Of a stretch of DNA of 58,955 nt, positions 57,580 to 58,955 are shown in pieces; the stretch's first letter is position 1; each line of letters opens with the position of its first letter. The DNA lies in the NCBI RefSeq assembly GCF_004359215.1, contig NC_090619.1:5772916-5831870 (forward strand), in the 5' to 3' direction. The notes below the pieces were generated by a model. It was not told where the DNA came from. It worked only from the letters and a program-made list of their open reading frames with translations, and did not search any database. The stretch comes from Bremia lactucae (taxonomy: Eukaryota; Oomycota; Peronosporomycetes; Peronosporales; Peronosporaceae). The position numbers and the translations under genes are program-made.

Positions 57580-58047
57580 GAACCTTTGACCACATGTTCT
57601 AAGGACTTATTAGCACAGATTCTTAGGGACTTCTCCCTCCACTTTAATTTGGGAAGTACCTTCCCCAACTGCCTCTTGCTGTGGTTGCGCAACCACAGCG
57701 AGATCCTCTACGATCGACTCTCCAGTCGGTGTAGGATTTTTGCACTGTCTCTAATAGACAGGGGTTACGAATTTAATTGAATGTTTCTTTTCTTTAAGCA
57801 AACACTCTTGTTTGGATCCACTCAACTTATTCGAGTGATCGAACTTCGACGCTGCCTGTGCTTCTGCACAGCCGTTGGCAACTATGTCCACATCGCAATG
57901 GTGAACCTTCGATGCTGCATGTGCTTGTGCACATCCCTTGGGATCTAACTTCACAGTGTGATCGGTATGCACACTAGGCTCCTGTGCAGTCGTGCAAACG
58001 AACGAGCCACAAGTGGGTTCATCGCACTCACTTGCCAGTTTATGCAT
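57580..58047 (-). pseudogene. Minus-strand protease-RT spacer with Cys/Ala/His modules
   Basis: An open 98-codon frame with GCAQAHAASKVHHCDVDIV and NGCAEAQAASKFDHSNKL, homologous to 52258-52530. It ends with a stop, after which QPQQEAVGE-type linker sequence continues. Confidence 0.65.
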
Positions 58048-58130
58048 GGCTTGTATTTTAGAGTTTTTTGGTACTGGCGTAGGGCACTACTCTCATAGGC
58101 ATAGTGCCCTGTCTTCTGGTAGCAATTCAT

Positions 58131-58549
58131 GTTTGCAATTGCTTCTATTTTGAAGATCGAAATTTCTCACTCTCAACATAGCAAAGGTCCATTGATTTTG
58201 AAAATGTCATCTTGATGGATAATAGGTTCCCGAATTGACAAATGCCTGCTCTAAGACTATAGTTCTCCTGTTCTGCCATAGCGTTAGCTTGACCAAGCGT
58301 CTCTAATCCGAAGCTGATCAAGTGGGACCATCCGAAAGACCTGTTATATACACAGTGTTCATCTTACACACGATAAAGCTTACAAAGTATCGTGTATTTT
58401 GGGCGTGAGTGTTAATTTCATGCTCGTACTGCTTCGAATCCAGGAGCTCTGGTCGAGCCATAAATTTAGCACGTGGCAGCAAAAACGTTTGTCTGAGCCG
58501 GGTCTTACGGACCTCATACGACCCAAACATAATAGGTCGTGAAGGTTGA
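58131..58549 (-). pseudogene. Minus-strand Gypsy gag, cut by an LTR
   Basis: Mid-gag reading (YEHEINTHAQNTRYF block near 58400) similar to the gag at 2220-2300 and 51060-51130. It is cut at 58550 by the LTR, with no primer site between, so the LTR belongs to a later insertion. Confidence 0.6.
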
Positions 58550-58955
58550 TGTAACGGGGCACTACGACTTGTACTGATTCAGTACAAGTCCACTTCGCAC
58601 TGCTTCAGTTGCGAGTGGTGCCTTACGTTAAGTGACGTACACTGTACGTGCAGAGGAAGACTTCTCTTAAGACAAGTAGACTTAAGAGGGTAAAATGAAA
58701 ACTGTATTAAATATAATTAAGTGTCTCTTGTTTTATCTTTGTAAATGCTAACTTAATTATAATCTAATACTAAACGTGTAAATGAATTCTTATCTCTATC
58801 TTATCTGTAACTCTCTTTGATTACTCCTGCAGCTGATTAGTCTGCGGAATAAATAAATATAATGGCCTATACCTATTTATGGATACGAATTCTGAATATT
58901 ACTATATAAAGTTATATCCTCCAAATATTATCCACCTTTTAGATAATATATTAAT
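58550..58955 (-). repeat. Family B LTR, cut by the window edge
   Basis: Starts TGTAACGGGGCACTACG and matches 701-1103 nearly base for base. About 47 bp of the LTR lie beyond the window. As no primer site adjoins 58550, it is a 3' or solo LTR of a minus-oriented element. Confidence 0.85.

Larger units (their letters stand above)
55800..58549 (-). mobile_element. Minus-strand Gypsy relic (gag to integrase tail)
   Basis: Read right to left: gag near 58540-58130; protease-RT spacer 58047-57580; RT linker and N-terminus 57425-56740 (RDLRNGKVKQIHVLVTDDKY, MVCQRVVSFHPWIYWMDSI); RNase H near 56700-56320 (in mixed frames); integrase tail 56205-55800. All parts are broken and the integrase core is missing. 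It points towards element B, so two related relics lie tail to tail. Confidence 0.7.

Noticed and set aside
1..58955. Search for RXLR or Crinkler effector genes
   Set aside because: RFLR in the raw kinase frame is intronic read-through. No frame combines a signal peptide with RXLR-dEER or LxLFLAK.
1..58955. tRNA, rRNA, CRISPR or bacterial operon features
   Set aside because: None recognised; the TGGTAGC sites next to LTRs are primer-binding sites, not tRNA genes.

Overview
The window looks like nuclear DNA of an oomycete, probably a repeat-rich plant-pathogenic lineage of the Phytophthora / downy mildew type. Three things support this. The introns are very short (63, 67 and 73 bp with GT..AG ends). 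The genes fall in compact islands between large blocks of decayed LTR retrotransposons whose ends are TGTAACGGGG / CCCCGTTACA. The host genes are ordinary eukaryotic housekeeping families. The species call is inference; no search was run.

Layout. 1-8261: the 5' end of a minus-strand Ty3/Gypsy element (LTR 701-1150) sits inside the 5' LTR of a second, plus-strand Gypsy chromovirus (1151-8261) that carries broken gag, protease, RT, RNase H, integrase and chromodomain pieces. 8458-11076: further Gypsy LTR and gag fragments and a 100-N gap. 12038-16982: gene island 1, with a CAMK-type protein kinase (three exons, KA1-like tail), a tryparedoxin/nucleoredoxin-like protein and an unrecognised protein. 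17156-26310: a broken LINE whose 5' region holds a nested MULE transposon, followed by a short LINE derivative. 26311-38325: diffuse repeat remnants, a chromovirus 3' end, a 1.64-kb duplication meeting at a single N, and a second MULE that carries a fragment of a VPS4-like AAA ATPase gene. 38931-48789: gene island 2, with a LARP6-like RNA-binding protein, an unknown minus-strand pseudogene, a NOL11-like ribosome biogenesis factor, a DDX6/Dhh1 RNA helicase and a possible PX-like protein. 50185-58955: two Gypsy relics facing each other, ending in another minus-strand LTR.

The host genes do not form an operon or a pathway. Island 2 does group three RNA-related genes (LARP6-like, NOL11-like, DDX6-like), which may be chance. 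Nothing here amounts to a demonstrated new system. The most useful leads are the host-gene fragment (with its intron) inside a MULE, the U5 stem-loops whose stems are kept while their loops vary, the kinase with a large insert between its catalytic lysine and helix C, the probable assembly seam at 31965, and the internally deleted LINE derivative.
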